From positions 18,703 through 82,702 of the forward strand of contig JAFGFM010000092.1 of assembly GCA_016931115.1 (NCBI GenBank): a stretch of 64,000 nt of DNA. Direction: 5' to 3'. The notes below the pieces were generated by a model. That model saw nothing but the letters and a program-made list of their open reading frames with translations, was not told where the DNA came from and ran no database searches. Position numbers and translations under genes: made by a program. Within the stretch, counting starts at the first letter, position 1; every line of letters begins with the position of its first letter. The stretch comes from Deltaproteobacteria bacterium (GTDB lineage: Bacteria; Desulfobacterota; DSM-4660; Desulfatiglandales; HGW-15). Below, piece by piece: positions 55,248 to 64,000 of the stretch.

Positions 55248-55841
55248 ATGGATGTCAAGTTGGATAGCCTTATTGAGAAGATCAGGAAAGACGGGATTGA
55301 GGAGGCGGAAAACAGGGCCGAACAGATTGTAAAAGAGGCAAATCAGAAGGCGGCCAGGATTGTTGAGGATGCCGGGAAGGAGGCCCTAAAGTTAATAAAT
55401 GAAGGAAAGAGCAAGATTGATCAATTCCGCTCAACTGCCGAGGCCGATTTAAAACAGTCTGTTCGTAATGCAGAATTACTGCTCAAGGAAAAATTCAACA
55501 GGTTGTTTGATTCGGTTTTCAAGCGTGAGGTTGGTGAAAAACTCACACCAGACTTGATGAAAGAGATGATCCTTAAAATTGTTGAGGCCTGGGCTAAAGA
55601 CAGTGAAAAAGAGGTAATACTGGGCGATGCCGATAAAAAACAACTCGAGGCCCTGCTTTTTAATGGCATAAAAACCGATCTGAAAAAGGGTATCACACTT
55701 AAAGTTGGAGCTGATGTCACAAGTGGTTTCCGTATAGGTTTAAAGGGGACGGATGTCTATTATGATTTTTCCGACGGGGCGATTTCTGATCTTCTGAAGT
55801 CACTCGTAAACCCTAATCTGAAATCTATACTGGATAAATAA
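55248..55841 (+). CDS. ntpE: V-type ATPase subunit E
   Basis: 197-residue peripheral-stalk subunit. A long N-terminal helix with the pattern EEAENRAEQIVKEANQKAARIVEDAGKEA (residues about 15-45) precedes the globular C-terminal domain. The start at 55248 is preferred over 55233 because GGGAGG lies about 8 nt upstream. It is the first gene of the operon E-DUF2764-A-B-D-I-K, the arrangement of bacterial V-type ATPases in spirochaetes, chlamydiae and some Desulfobacterota. It couples the A3B3 head to subunit I. Confidence 0.9.
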   Translation: MDVKLDSLIEKIRKDGIEEAENRAEQIVKEANQKAARIVEDAGKEALKLINEGKSKIDQFRSTAEADLKQSVRNAELLLKEKFNRLFDSVFKREVGEKLTPDLMKEMILKIVEAWAKDSEKEVILGDADKKQLEALLFNGIKTDLKKGITLKVGADVTSGFRIGLKGTDVYYDFSDGAISDLLKSLVNPNLKSILDK

Positions 55842-55843
55842 GG

Positions 55844-56344
55844 ATGGATAAATACTACTATTTTATAGCTCAACTGCCAACGCTGTTTTTCAGGAAAGAG
55901 CCTGAAATTACCATTGACCGCTTCATGAATGAAGCGGAAAAATGGCTTGATCCTGATGATTTTGAAATCCTCTGTTCACTTGACCTGCAATCAGTAGCAA
56001 TTAATAGAGGCGAACCCGCTGATCTGAAAAGATACAAAATCTTTGAAAATGATCTTCGCACGGACATTGCAGCATTTCGCGAGGCCCAGCGTAAAGATCT
56101 CGAATACAAGCCCTCGAGTTTTCCCCTGTCAGCCATCAAGGAGGGCAATCCCCTTGATGTTGAATTAAGGTTCATGGAGTTCCGCTGGCAGTTCCTGGAT
56201 GAAATGGAGCGGGAGCATCATTTCGATTTTACAAACGTAGTTATATACTTCCTGAAATTACTTCTGTTGCAAAGATTCTTTACTTTTGAAAAAGAAAAAG
56301 GACTACAAAGATTCCAAATGTTATATCACGAGGTAAGAGCATGA
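55844..56344 (+). CDS. DUF2764 protein of the V-type ATPase operon
   Basis: 166-residue protein, DUF2764-type, found almost only between the E and A genes of bacterial V-type ATPases. It begins MDKYYYFIAQLPTLFFRKEP, and most of the rest is acidic and helical (FDILCSLDLQ, LRFMEFRWQFLDEMEREHHFDFTN). It has no signal or helix for the membrane. It starts 2 nt after subunit E and overlaps subunit A by 4 nt. Because the operon has no C or F genes, this protein may stand in for part of the central stalk or socket. That role is inferred. Confidence 0.82.
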   Translation: MDKYYYFIAQLPTLFFRKEPEITIDRFMNEAEKWLDPDDFEILCSLDLQSVAINRGEPADLKRYKIFENDLRTDIAAFREAQRKDLEYKPSSFPLSAIKEGNPLDVELRFMEFRWQFLDEMEREHHFDFTNVVIYFLKLLLLQRFFTFEKEKGLQRFQMLYHEVRA

Positions 56345-58083
56345 AACCCACTACCGGAAAAATTATTGGTGTCAGCGGCAATATGGTAACTGTCTCTGTT
56401 GATGGAAATATCATGCAGAATGAGGTTGCCTACATCATAAAAGGCAATGAACGATTGAAATCAGAGATCGTGCGCATTGGTGATGGTGTCGCCTTTTTAC
56501 AGGTGTTTGAAAGCACAAAGGGTCTCACGATTGGTGATGATGTAGAGTTCAGCGGCCAGTTGCTGTCAGTTCAGCTTGGGCCAGGACTGTTAAAACAGAT
56601 ATATGACGGTCTCCAGAATCCTCTGCCTGAGCTTGCTGAAGAGTTTGGCTTTTTCCTGCCTCGCGGCGTGGAATTCAAACCACTTGATGAGACAAAGAAA
56701 TGGCCGTTTACACCCGCTGCAAAGGTTGGTGATACAGTTATAGCAGGTCAATCTCTTGGATCTGTTCCTGAGGGAATTTTTGACCACCAGATCATGGTTC
56801 CTTTTACCATGAAGGGTGAGTTTACTGTAGAAGAGGTAGCCAAAGCCGGTGATTATTCAATTGTCGAAAACATCGCCCGGATAAAGGATGAAAAAGGAAA
56901 AACACATAACATCACCATGAGCTTCAGGTGGCCGGTAAAAATCGCCATTGAAGCCTATAAAGAAAAAATTGTCCCAAATGATCCATTGGTAACGCAGGCG
57001 CGTATTATTGATACCTTTTTCCCGGTTGCCAAAGGCGGAACATTCTGTATTCCTGGACCATTTGGTGCAGGTAAAACAGTACTGCAACACGTTCTAAGCC
57101 GTTACTCCCAGGTAGATATAGTTATTGTGGCCGCATGCGGTGAGCGCGCAGGTGAAGTTGTTGAACTGCTGCGTGAATTCCCCGAACTGGAAGACCCGCG
57201 TACCGGCAAAACATTGATGGACAGGACAATCATTATCTGTAATACAAGTTCGATGCCTGTTGCTGCCCGTGAGGCATCTGTTTATACAGCGGTGACCCTG
57301 GGTGAATATTATCGCCAGATGGGGCTGGATGTGCTCCTGATGGCAGACTCAACCTCCCGCTGGGCACAGGCCATGAGAGAGCTGTCAGGCCGCCTGGAGG
57401 AAATTCCGGGTGAAGAGGCATTCCCTGCATATCTGGAGTCCAGGATAGCAGAGTTCTATGAACGCTCTGGTCTCGTAGAGCTGAGCAATGGAAAGGTCGC
57501 AAGTCTTACAATAGGTGGTACAGTAAGCCCTGCCGGTGGTAACTTTGAAGAGCCCGTGACACAGGCAACCCTGAAGGTCGTTGGAGCGTTTCTTGGATTA
57601 TCGCGTGATCGTGCGAATGCGCGTCGCTTCCCATCAATCCATCCACTTGAAAGCTGGTCAAAATATAAAAGTTTTATTGATCCCGAAGAAATTGCTGCTT
57701 CCCGTGTTATGCTTCAGAGGGGAAATGATGTCGGTCAGATGATGATGGTTGTAGGCGAAGAGGGCACATCAAATGATGATTTTCAGCTTTATCTGAAAGG
57801 TGAATTCCTTGACAATGTTTATCTTCAGCAGAATTCATTTGATAATGTAGATGCCGGTACAAGCAAAGAGCGGCAGCAATATGTGTTTAATATGGTAAAC
57901 CGGGTATTGAAAACAGATTTTCAATTGGATGATAAAGAAAAAGCGCGTGGCTTCTTCAACCATTTACGTCAGCTGTTTATCGATTGGAATTACATTGCTA
58001 TGGATTCAGCCGAATTTAAGGCGCAGGAAAACGCAATCGACACATTAATAAAGGAGAATTCCGGAAATGAGAAAGGTCTATAA
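56341..58083 (+). CDS. ntpA: V-type ATPase catalytic subunit A
   Basis: 580-residue catalytic A subunit. The P-loop [12 protein letters not shown] is near residue 240, the Walker [17 protein letters not shown] near 335, and the arginine-containing [14 protein letters not shown] segment follows. The non-homologous region of V-type A subunits is present between the N-terminal barrel and the P-loop. [23 protein letters not shown] stretch lies in the C-terminal domain. It hydrolyses ATP to drive, or be driven by, ion flow through the K ring. It overlaps the DUF2764 gene by 4 nt and subunit B by 17 nt. Confidence 0.96.
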   Translation: MKPTTGKIIGVSGNMVTVSVDGNIMQNEVAYIIKGNERLKSEIVRIGDGVAFLQVFESTKGLTIGDDVEFSGQLLSVQLGPGLLKQIYDGLQNPLPELAEEFGFFLPRGVEFKPLDETKKWPFTPAAKVGDTVIAGQSLGSVPEGIFDHQIMVPFTMKGEFTVEEVAKAGDYSIVENIARIKDEKGKTHNITMSFRWPVKIAIEAYKEKIVPNDPLVTQARIIDTFFPVAKGGTFCIPGPFGAGKTVLQHVLSRYSQVDIVIVAACGERAGEVVELLREFPELEDPRTGKTLMDRTIIICNTSSMPVAAREASVYTAVTLGEYYRQMGLDVLLMADSTSRWAQAMRELSGRLEEIPGEEAFPAYLESRIAEFYERSGLVELSNGKVASLTIGGTVSPAGGNFEEPVTQATLKVVGAFLGLSRDRANARRFPSIHPLESWSKYKSFIDPEEIAASRVMLQRGNDVGQMMMVVGEEGTSNDDFQLYLKGEFLDNVYLQQNSFDNVDAGTSKERQQYVFNMVNRVLKTDFQLDDKEKARGFFNHLRQLFIDWNYIAMDSAEFKAQENAIDTLIKENSGNEKGL

Positions 58084-59368
58084 TAAGATTCTCAGCATTA
58101 GCGGCAATGTTATAACCGTTAAGGCTTCAAATGTAGGCTATGAGGAACTCGCTGAAATTACCACCCAGCGTGGCAAATCACTTGCACAGGTAATCAAACT
58201 TGATAATGATCTTGTCTCATTGCAGGTCTTTGCCGGAAGCCGCGGTGTTTCTGTAAGTGATGAGATACAGTTTCTGGGTCACCCCATGCAGGTGACATTT
58301 TCGGACAATATGCTGGGTCGAATTTTTGATGGCGCAGGTAACCCGCGTGATAAAGGGCCGCAGCTGACAGACAATATGATCGAGGTGGCAGGCCCCAGTG
58401 TAAACCCTGCAAAACGCATTATCCCAAAACGCATGATACGAACAAATATACCGATGATCGATATCTTTAATTCTCTCGTTGTCTCACAGAAGCTGCCGAT
58501 TTTTTCAGTATCAGGTGAGCCATACAACGAACTTCTTGCAAGAATAGCATTGCAGGCAGAGGTTGATATGATCATCCTTGGCGGAATTGGTCTCAAATAT
58601 GATGAATATATGAAATTCAAAAACACCCTTGAGGAGGGCGGGGCGCTGTCACGCTCAATCTTCTTCATGAACACCGCATCAGATCCTATAGTTGAGAGCC
58701 TTATGGTGCCTGATCTGTCGCTCGCGGTAGCTGAAAAATTTGCACTCAAGGGCAAGGATGTGCTTGTATTGCTATCTGACATGACGAACTTTGCCGATGC
58801 AATGAAAGAGATTGCTATAACAATGGAGCAGGTGCCTTCAAACCGTGGTTATCCGGGTGACCTTTACAGCCAGCTTGCTGCCCGTTATGAAAAGGCGGTT
58901 GATTTTGAGGGCGCAGGTTCTATTACGGTTCTTGCTGTTACAACAATGCCGGGTGACGATGTTACCCACCCGGTCCCTGATAACACGGGTTATATCACCG
59001 AAGGCCAGTTCTATCTGCACCACGGCTCTATTGACCCCTTTGGATCATTGAGCCGCCTGAAACAGCAGGTTAATGACCCGAAAAGCAGCCGCAAGGATCA
59101 TCGCGCAATCATGGATGGTATGATTCAGCTCTATGCACAGTTTATAGAGACTGAAGAAAAGCGCTCCATGGGTTTCCGCATGAGTAACTGGGATCAGAAG
59201 CTGCTAAAATACGGTGAACAGTTCAAGGCCCAGATGATGAACCTTACAGTAAATATTCCCCTTGAAAAGGCACTTGATCGTGGCTGGGAAATCCTGGCTG
59301 ACTGCTTTACCACGGATGAAACAAGGATGAGAACCGAGTTGATTAATGAGTTCTGGCCGAAAAATTAA
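58067..59368 (+). CDS. ntpB: V-type ATPase subunit B
   Basis: 433-residue non-catalytic B subunit. The family start [28 protein letters not shown] and the segments [31 protein letters not shown] and [17 protein letters not shown] are present. There is no P-loop, as expected for B. It begins 17 nt inside the A gene, an unusually long overlap for this operon. It alternates with A in the head hexamer. Confidence 0.95.
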   Translation: MRKVYNKILSISGNVITVKASNVGYEELAEITTQRGKSLAQVIKLDNDLVSLQVFAGSRGVSVSDEIQFLGHPMQVTFSDNMLGRIFDGAGNPRDKGPQLTDNMIEVAGPSVNPAKRIIPKRMIRTNIPMIDIFNSLVVSQKLPIFSVSGEPYNELLARIALQAEVDMIILGGIGLKYDEYMKFKNTLEEGGALSRSIFFMNTASDPIVESLMVPDLSLAVAEKFALKGKDVLVLLSDMTNFADAMKEIAITMEQVPSNRGYPGDLYSQLAARYEKAVDFEGAGSITVLAVTTMPGDDVTHPVPDNTGYITEGQFYLHHGSIDPFGSLSRLKQQVNDPKSSRKDHRAIMDGMIQLYAQFIETEEKRSMGFRMSNWDQKLLKYGEQFKAQMMNLTVNIPLEKALDRGWEILADCFTTDETRMRTELINEFWPKN

Positions 59369-59386
59369 AGGCGGGTAATCTGTCGA

Positions 59387-60001
59387 ATGGCAAAAATAAA
59401 ATATACAAAGAATGAACTCAAACGGCAGAAAGACAATCTCAAGCGGTTTACCAGGTATCTGCCTACCCTTGAATTGAAAAAGCAGCAGTTGCTTGTGGAG
59501 ATCCGCACCATTCAGGGCGCGGTTGAGAAGCTCGAAGCAGAGGCAAAAGAGCTTGAGCAGGAGGTATCAAACTGGGCAGATGTATTTGCCGAAGATATTG
59601 ATCTGCATAGTATCTTCTCTATGAAAGAGATTATTACGGATACAGGAAATATCGCAGGTATTGATATTCCTCTGTTCAAGGATGTCATCTTTATCGATTA
59701 TGAATATGATTTTTTTACCACCCCGATCTGGGTGGATAAGGCCATTGAGGTGACAAAATCGCAGATCAGGCGTGTAGCTGAGCTGGATATCCTGCACAGA
59801 CAGCAGGAAATAATTCGTGAAGAGCTCCGCATCACAGTACAGAGGATCAAACTTTTTGAAGAGGTAAAGATCCCTGAATCAAAAGAGAATATCCGAGTAA
59901 TCAGGATATTCCTGGGTGATCAGATGACAGCTGCTGTTGTCCGTGGTAAAATTGCAAAGGCCAAACTCGAGAGCAAGAAAAAAGAGGAGGCTCAAAAATG
60001 A
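59387..60001 (+). CDS. ntpD: V-type ATPase subunit D
   Basis: 204-residue central-stalk subunit D. The N-terminal coiled coil (IKYTKNELKRQKDNLKRFTRYLPTLELKKQQLLVEIRT) and the C-terminal coiled coil (LRITVQRIKLFEEVKIPESKENIRVIRIFLGDQ) are characteristic. Together they form the rotor shaft that turns within the A3B3 head. It overlaps subunit I by 4 nt (ATGA). No F subunit gene is next to it. Confidence 0.93.
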   Translation: MAKIKYTKNELKRQKDNLKRFTRYLPTLELKKQQLLVEIRTIQGAVEKLEAEAKELEQEVSNWADVFAEDIDLHSIFSMKEIITDTGNIAGIDIPLFKDVIFIDYEYDFFTTPIWVDKAIEVTKSQIRRVAELDILHRQQEIIREELRITVQRIKLFEEVKIPESKENIRVIRIFLGDQMTAAVVRGKIAKAKLESKKKEEAQK

Positions 60002-61770
60002 TCGTCCCCATGAAGAAGATTACCCTGTTTTTCAGCGCCAGACATCATGATGAAGCATTGCTTCGCCTGAGACAGCTTGGGGTTTTGCACGTACAGGATG
60101 TTGAACACAGGGCCAGTGATGATATCCAGCAGATTGAAACCACGCTGGAAAATATAGATCGTATACTGAAGCTGCCTGAACTGCAGCTGGATACCAGTCA
60201 GATATCAGAAGAGAGCCCGGAAAAGATAATTGAAAAGACCCTCGGTTTGCTTCAGCAGAAAGATTCTATCCAGAGAGAATTGCGCGAATATCAGGAGATT
60301 TCAGACTGGTTTGAGCGATGGGGAGATGTCTCCTATTCCTCTGTTCAGGCATTAAAAGATGCTGGTGTTTATATCAGGCTGTATCTTACAGATAAAAGCG
60401 GGTTGTCCCGCATTCCTGATGAAATGCAGGTGCTGGTGGCAGGCACCTCAAATAATGTGGTACACCTTGCATTGATCTCACAATCAGAAGATGAACATCT
60501 TGACCTGCGTCAGGATTCCATCCCTCAGGTAGAACCCGGTGAAGTGCGTTCAAGAATTAATCTGTTAAAAAAAGACTTGGATGAGATAACCAGTAAGGTT
60601 AATTCCATGGCAGCCTATCGTGATATGCTGACAGATTATCGTATAAAGCTTGAAAAGAACCTCGTTGTCAGCAGGGTAAAGGCAGGCATGGGTGATGTGG
60701 GTGATATATCATATCTGCAGGGTTTTTGTCCTGATGAAGCTGTTCAATCTGTCCAGAAGGTGGCCGACAGTCATGGTTGGGGCTATCTTGTTGAAGAGCC
60801 GGATGACCTGAGCCAGGTGCCTACATTAACTAAAAACTCCCAATTCATTAACATGATCAACCCGCTGTTTAAATTCATGAGTACGCTTCCAGGTTATGAT
60901 GAAATGGATGTCAGTATGATCTTTCTTGCCTTTTTCAGCGTATTCTTTGCCATCATCATCGGGGATGGCGGGTACGGATTGATCTTTATGCTCCTTACCA
61001 TCTTGATGAGGATCAAATTTAAAAAGGCAAACCGCGAATTTGTTAACCTGATGTTTCTTTTGAGCGGAACAACCCTTGTATGGGGTTTGCTTACAGGTAC
61101 ATGGTTCGGGTCAAAGACAATCGTCGATTGTCCTTATCTGCATCTGCGCCCCTTTGTTGTTGATAAACTTGACAGTTTCAATGAAGAATCACAGCCGTTT
61201 GTTATGCTGCTTTCTTTTATTATAGGTGTCATTCATCTCAGTGTAGCGCACCTTATGGCTGCTGCAAGAAAGCATAATATCACATCACTGGGAGAGATAG
61301 GCTGGGTTTGTGAACTATGGTTTATCTTTTTTCTGGCAAAAAAACTTGTGCTTGGTGTTGATATGCCAGGCTATGCAATGACATTGCTCTGGGTGGGGCT
61401 TGCCATTATACTTATTTTTAGCAATTTCCAGAGGAATATTTTCAAGGGCATACTTGTTACATTATCAAATCTGCCTCTAAGCGTAATAGGCTCTTTTTCT
61501 GATATTGTATCCTATATCCGCCTTTTTGCTGTAGGTTTTGCCGGGTTTATTGTATCAAGCAGTTTTAATGCCATGGCAGTTGGGGCGGGTATAGACAGTG
61601 TTTTAAGCGGTATTATTGCCGCTCTGATAATGTTTGTTGGTCATGCGCTCAATATAGCGCTCTGCACCATGTCCGTGCTGGTACATGGTGTTCGCCTGAA
61701 TATGCTGGAATTTTCAGGGCATGTCGGTGTTCAGTGGACGGGTAAGCCCTATGAACCGTTCAGGGAATAA
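59998..61770 (+). CDS. ntpI: V-type ATPase membrane subunit I
   Basis: 590-residue subunit I (a-subunit). The first 290 residues form the soluble coiled-coil arm. Seven to eight transmembrane helices follow from MIFLAFFSVFFAIIIGDGGYGLI onward, ending in GHALNIALCTMSVLVHGVRLNMLEF. The conserved Arg in the C-terminal helices (SYIRLFAVGFAGFI) is the one that meets the K-ring carboxylate. It provides the two half-channels for ion passage. It starts 4 nt within subunit D. Confidence 0.95.
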   Translation: MIVPMKKITLFFSARHHDEALLRLRQLGVLHVQDVEHRASDDIQQIETTLENIDRILKLPELQLDTSQISEESPEKIIEKTLGLLQQKDSIQRELREYQEISDWFERWGDVSYSSVQALKDAGVYIRLYLTDKSGLSRIPDEMQVLVAGTSNNVVHLALISQSEDEHLDLRQDSIPQVEPGEVRSRINLLKKDLDEITSKVNSMAAYRDMLTDYRIKLEKNLVVSRVKAGMGDVGDISYLQGFCPDEAVQSVQKVADSHGWGYLVEEPDDLSQVPTLTKNSQFINMINPLFKFMSTLPGYDEMDVSMIFLAFFSVFFAIIIGDGGYGLIFMLLTILMRIKFKKANREFVNLMFLLSGTTLVWGLLTGTWFGSKTIVDCPYLHLRPFVVDKLDSFNEESQPFVMLLSFIIGVIHLSVAHLMAAARKHNITSLGEIGWVCELWFIFFLAKKLVLGVDMPGYAMTLLWVGLAIILIFSNFQRNIFKGILVTLSNLPLSVIGSFSDIVSYIRLFAVGFAGFIVSSSFNAMAVGAGIDSVLSGIIAALIMFVGHALNIALCTMSVLVHGVRLNMLEFSGHVGVQWTGKPYEPFRE

Positions 61771-61833
61771 CGAAATTATATGAAGTAGAGATAGAATTCA
61801 TTTTTCAGTACTTATTTTGAAAGGAGACTCAAC

Positions 61834-62274
61834 ATGGTAGAAGGCTTAGGAGATATGAGCATTTCATTGGCAATTTCAGCTGTTGGTTCTGCTCTTGGTA
61901 TTGGTATCGCAGGTATGGCAGCGGTAGGAGCATGGAAGAGGGCATATATGAATAACAAGGCTGCCCCATTTATCCTTATAGCGTTTGTTGGCGCCCCACT
62001 ATCCCAGACTATTTACGGGATGATATTGCGCAATGCTATTAAAGGAGCAAACCTTCCCCCTGAAAGTTATATTTATCAGATGCTGCTGGGTCTGTTTGCT
62101 GGTCTTGCCATTGCCATGTCAGCCTATTTTCAGGGAAAGGTCGGGGCAAAGGCTGCTGACGCACTGGCAGAAACCGGGAAGGGGTTTGGTAACTATATTA
62201 TGACTATAGGTGTTGTTGAGACAGTAGCCTTATTTGTAATGGTATTTACCATGACAGCCTTGCCAAAGGGGTAA
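61834..62274 (+). CDS. ntpK: V-type ATPase rotor subunit K, Na+-site signature
   Basis: 146-residue K subunit with four helices from two fused hairpins. The ion-binding residues known from the Enterococcus hirae Na+-ATPase have counterparts here: Ser57, Gln58 and Tyr61 (APLSQTIYGM; T64, Q65, Y68 in E. hirae), Gln100 (FQGKVG; Q110) and Glu129 (VVETVAL; E139). H+-type rotor subunits usually lack the two Gln. Na+ translocation is therefore likely, but not proven. GAAAGGAG precedes the ATG. It is the last gene of the operon, 63 nt after subunit I. Confidence 0.94.
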   Translation: MVEGLGDMSISLAISAVGSALGIGIAGMAAVGAWKRAYMNNKAAPFILIAFVGAPLSQTIYGMILRNAIKGANLPPESYIYQMLLGLFAGLAIAMSAYFQGKVGAKAADALAETGKGFGNYIMTIGVVETVALFVMVFTMTALPKG

Positions 62275-62958
62275 CTAACCCCGGTTGAAAGAGTTGTTTA
62301 TGTTGATCATTTCCTCTTTTTCCCAATCCAGGGATTGGTTGATTACCAATTCCCGGCAATGAATTGGTTGAAGAAGGGTAGTTTAAATACATGCATAATT
62401 CCAACAATTGACAGGCCTGATCTTAATATTGGGCCTATCATCTCATCTTTAACCTAGATACCGGAAATAAAAAAGATGTATTAATGAAAGTTTGATTAAA
62501 ATGCGAAAGGCCGGGATGAGGTGGTATCCCGGCCTTTCAATTAAAGATTTGTTTAAGCTTTGGTAGGATCAAATTTAATCAAGAAATCTGATTGTGTCAA
62601 TAGCTCTTTGGTAAAAAAGTGTAAAATAATTGTTAAATAAATGTAAGTAGAGATCATAAAGTGCTAAATATTGATAAAGACGATTATTTTATGCTTTATA
62701 CTGATAAAAACGATTAAAAAGGTCGAAAAATGTAGGAGACATTCATAAATATAATTTGCACTTTAAATTATTTAAAATTCGAATAATAATGAAAAGATGT
62801 TTTATTAAACAGGCAAGTTGTATTTTGTTAAAGAAAAGTATATGTTTTCTCTACAATTCAGGGTATGAATTTTAGATCTTTATTTGTGTCCATCCGGTTT
62901 TAAGAATATCCGTATGGAGCTGGCTCTTATTAATTGTATTTTAATAAAAGGGATAGTT
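62275..62958. other. Intergenic region after the V-type ATPase operon
   Basis: 684 nt with no convincing gene. It contains the terminator at 62505-62538. It also has a near-repeated pair TTGATAAAGACGATTA (62671-62686) and CTGATAAAAACGATTA (62701-62716), exactly 30 nt apart, differing at two positions. The pair could be binding sites for a regulator of the following gene. The right part is very AT-rich. Confidence 0.45.
62505..62538 (+). terminator. Rho-independent terminator of the V-type ATPase operon
   Basis: GAAAGGCCGGGAT and ATCCCGGCCTTTC form a perfect 13-bp GC-rich stem around GAGGTGGT, 230 nt after the K subunit. There is no long T-run, but AATTAAAGATTTG follows. It probably ends the operon transcript and may work in both directions. 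Confidence 0.75.
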
Positions 62959-63723
62959 ATGACAGTCACTAAAGAAAAAATAATGTATTTCAGGGTAGTT
63001 GCAGCTGTTCTTCTGTTATCATTTTACTATTTGACCGGTATCGCCTTCGCACAGGCAGGAAGCGGTATAACAATAGATGAAAATCTTAAACCCGGCATGC
63101 CCTTGAAAGATGCTATTGAATTGCTGGGGCCGCCTGAAAAGATAAAGATCAGTGATGTTGGGACAGTAATCATGTCTTATGACAACATTGGGCTTTCTCT
63201 GGAGGCATTAAGTAACAGCACTATAGTAGAGTCCATACATCTTCAGAAAGGATTTAAAGGTAGCTTTGCATCAGGCGCTGTAAAGAGTGGAAAAAGATAT
63301 GAAGAAAAGGTGACTGAGAATATTGAAGAAAAGGTTGTCAAAAGCAGTGCAGAAAAGGTAGCTGAACAGTCTGTTGAGAAGAAGGATGATAATTATTACG
63401 ATGAAGAAGAGGAAGAGGGGCAAAAAGAGCCGGAGATCAATGTTTTTGAGCTGTATGGTTTTAATGTGAAACAGGGATATAGCGGGGTTGTTGTAACAGA
63501 GGTTAAGCCAGGTTCTTTTGCGGAGGAAGGAGGCCTGAAGGTTGGAGAGCCGATCAGGAAAGTCTTTTATGAAAAATCCAGTGAGCGTAATATCTATGCT
63601 ATATCCGGGCTCAAATCTATACTTAAAAGGGCCATAGAAAAACGAAGGAAGTTCGTGAATATCCTTCAGAGTAAAAACTCCTATATAAAGATGAAGGTGC
63701 CAAGAATAAACACGAATAAATGA
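62959..63723 (+). CDS. Exported protein with a PDZ-like C-terminal domain
   Basis: 254-residue protein starting at Met 62959. A signal peptide (FRVVAAVLLLSFYYLTGIAFA) is followed by an N-terminal domain (GMPLKDAIELLGPPEKIKISDVGTVIMSYDNIGLSL), which resembles the SmpA/YcgG-like small repeats. An acidic low-complexity linker (DDNYYDEEEEEGQKEPE) lies near residue 150. The C-terminal part (YGFNVKQGYSGVVVTEVKPGSFAEEGGLKVGEPIRKVF) looks like a PDZ domain. No protease domain is present. The start is uncertain because the Shine-Dalgarno is weak (AAGGGATAGTT). Function unknown. Confidence 0.72.
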   Translation: MTVTKEKIMYFRVVAAVLLLSFYYLTGIAFAQAGSGITIDENLKPGMPLKDAIELLGPPEKIKISDVGTVIMSYDNIGLSLEALSNSTIVESIHLQKGFKGSFASGAVKSGKRYEEKVTENIEEKVVKSSAEKVAEQSVEKKDDNYYDEEEEEGQKEPEINVFELYGFNVKQGYSGVVVTEVKPGSFAEEGGLKVGEPIRKVFYEKSSERNIYAISGLKSILKRAIEKRRKFVNILQSKNSYIKMKVPRINTNK

Positions 63724-63782
63724 ACATAATCTCAATGTAAAGAATGTTATTTACAGTTTTGCAGGCAATTTAAGAGGTTGTG

Positions 63783-63810
63783 CGGGTAACGGCCTGTTTG
63801 CCGTTATCCG
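63783..63810. terminator. Hairpin between convergent genes at the right end
   Basis: GGGTAACGGC and GCCGTTATCC pair with one G-T, giving a 10-bp stem around CTGTTT. It lies about 60 nt after the PDZ-like gene and 40 nt before the end of the opposing partial gene. It probably serves as a shared terminator. Confidence 0.6.
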
Positions 63811-63850
63811 GGAGTTCAATGATTATCTCAGGAGTGAGTGCTTTTAAAAA

Positions 63851-64000
63851 CTACTTTGCATTTATGGTAAGGTCACTCTCCTTATAGCCAAATAGTTTAA
63901 GGATCTCATTACACAGGGCTATAGCAACAGCCTCAGATAAATCGGTATTGATATATATGCCAGTACCATCTATTTCTTTATTCATAATAAACTGATAGGG
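63851..64000 (-). CDS. C-terminal fragment of an unknown protein
   Basis: Only the last 49 residues lie in the window, ending in TAG at 63853-63851. The readable end is GTGIYINTDLSEAVAIALCN, EILKLFGYKESDLTINAK. It has no recognisable motif. The frame is open to the right edge, and the hairpin at 63783 lies where its terminator would be. An internal Met could be a start, so it may also be a very short gene. Confidence 0.5.
   Translation of the reverse strand, partial: PYQFIMNKEIDGTGIYINTDLSEAVAIALCNEILKLFGYKESDLTINAK

Overview
The window reads as chromosome of a Gram-negative, probably strictly anaerobic bacterium, most likely a member of the Desulfobacterota (former Deltaproteobacteria). Pointers are an oxygen-sensitive glycyl-radical enzyme with its activase, a complete Mla lipid-transport operon, AsmA/DUF748 envelope proteins, a sigma-54 activator, and near-consensus -24/-12 and -35/-10 promoters. 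The taxon is inferred from gene families, not from a marker gene. I see no rRNA, tRNA or CRISPR array.

Layout. 1-5004 (minus): a catabolic operon (ABM-domain protein, cyclase-family hydrolase, beta-keto acid cleavage enzyme, SDR, 3-hydroxyacyl-CoA dehydrogenase-like enzyme, MFS transporter) facing a divergent PAS-PAS-AAA-Fis sigma-54 activator (5294-7156). 7197-24545 (minus): a defence island, made of a ParB-domain DNA methyltransferase and a type I BREX locus in the order brxA-brxB-brxC-[rloA-rloB]-pglX-pglZ-brxL. 24546-29538: small genes and repeats, a glycosyltransferase, a nitroreductase and a pair of SPFH/Band-7 proteins. 30060-31813: amtB-glnK behind a strong sigma-54 promoter. 32084-36253: a truncated deoxyribosyltransferase-like gene, U32 peptidase, RluA-type pseudouridine synthase and a PQQ-like propeller protein. 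36262-45094: a glycyl-radical enzyme and activase between two large AsmA-type proteins. 45478-50850: DUF502, CorC/HlyC, HisF and a Ca2+ P-type ATPase. 50855-54803: protease and mlaEFDC. 55248-62274: a seven-gene bacterial V-type ATPase operon whose K subunit carries a Na+-site signature. 62959-64000: a PDZ-like exported protein and the end of an unknown gene.

The most notable region is the BREX island. Three of its genes are interrupted. brxB has an in-frame TAA. The ParB-methyltransferase has an in-frame TGA just before its catalytic domain. pglX is split by a small cassette that carries an intact four-helix-bundle (S23/23S-IVS-type) gene between 11-bp inverted repeats. Two further families of low-complexity repeats have also entered pglX coding sequence or its flanks. 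By contrast, the embedded rloA-rloB pair (ABC/AAA ATPase plus Toprim-type effector) looks intact. The simplest reading is a decaying BREX system that still hosts a working OLD/PARIS-like module. Regulated recoding of the broken genes is a less likely alternative.

Other points of interest are an MlaF ATPase fused to a degenerate GGDEF domain, a GlnK with Phe in place of the uridylylated Tyr51, and an orphan glycyl-radical dehydratase-type enzyme whose substrate cannot be named from sequence.
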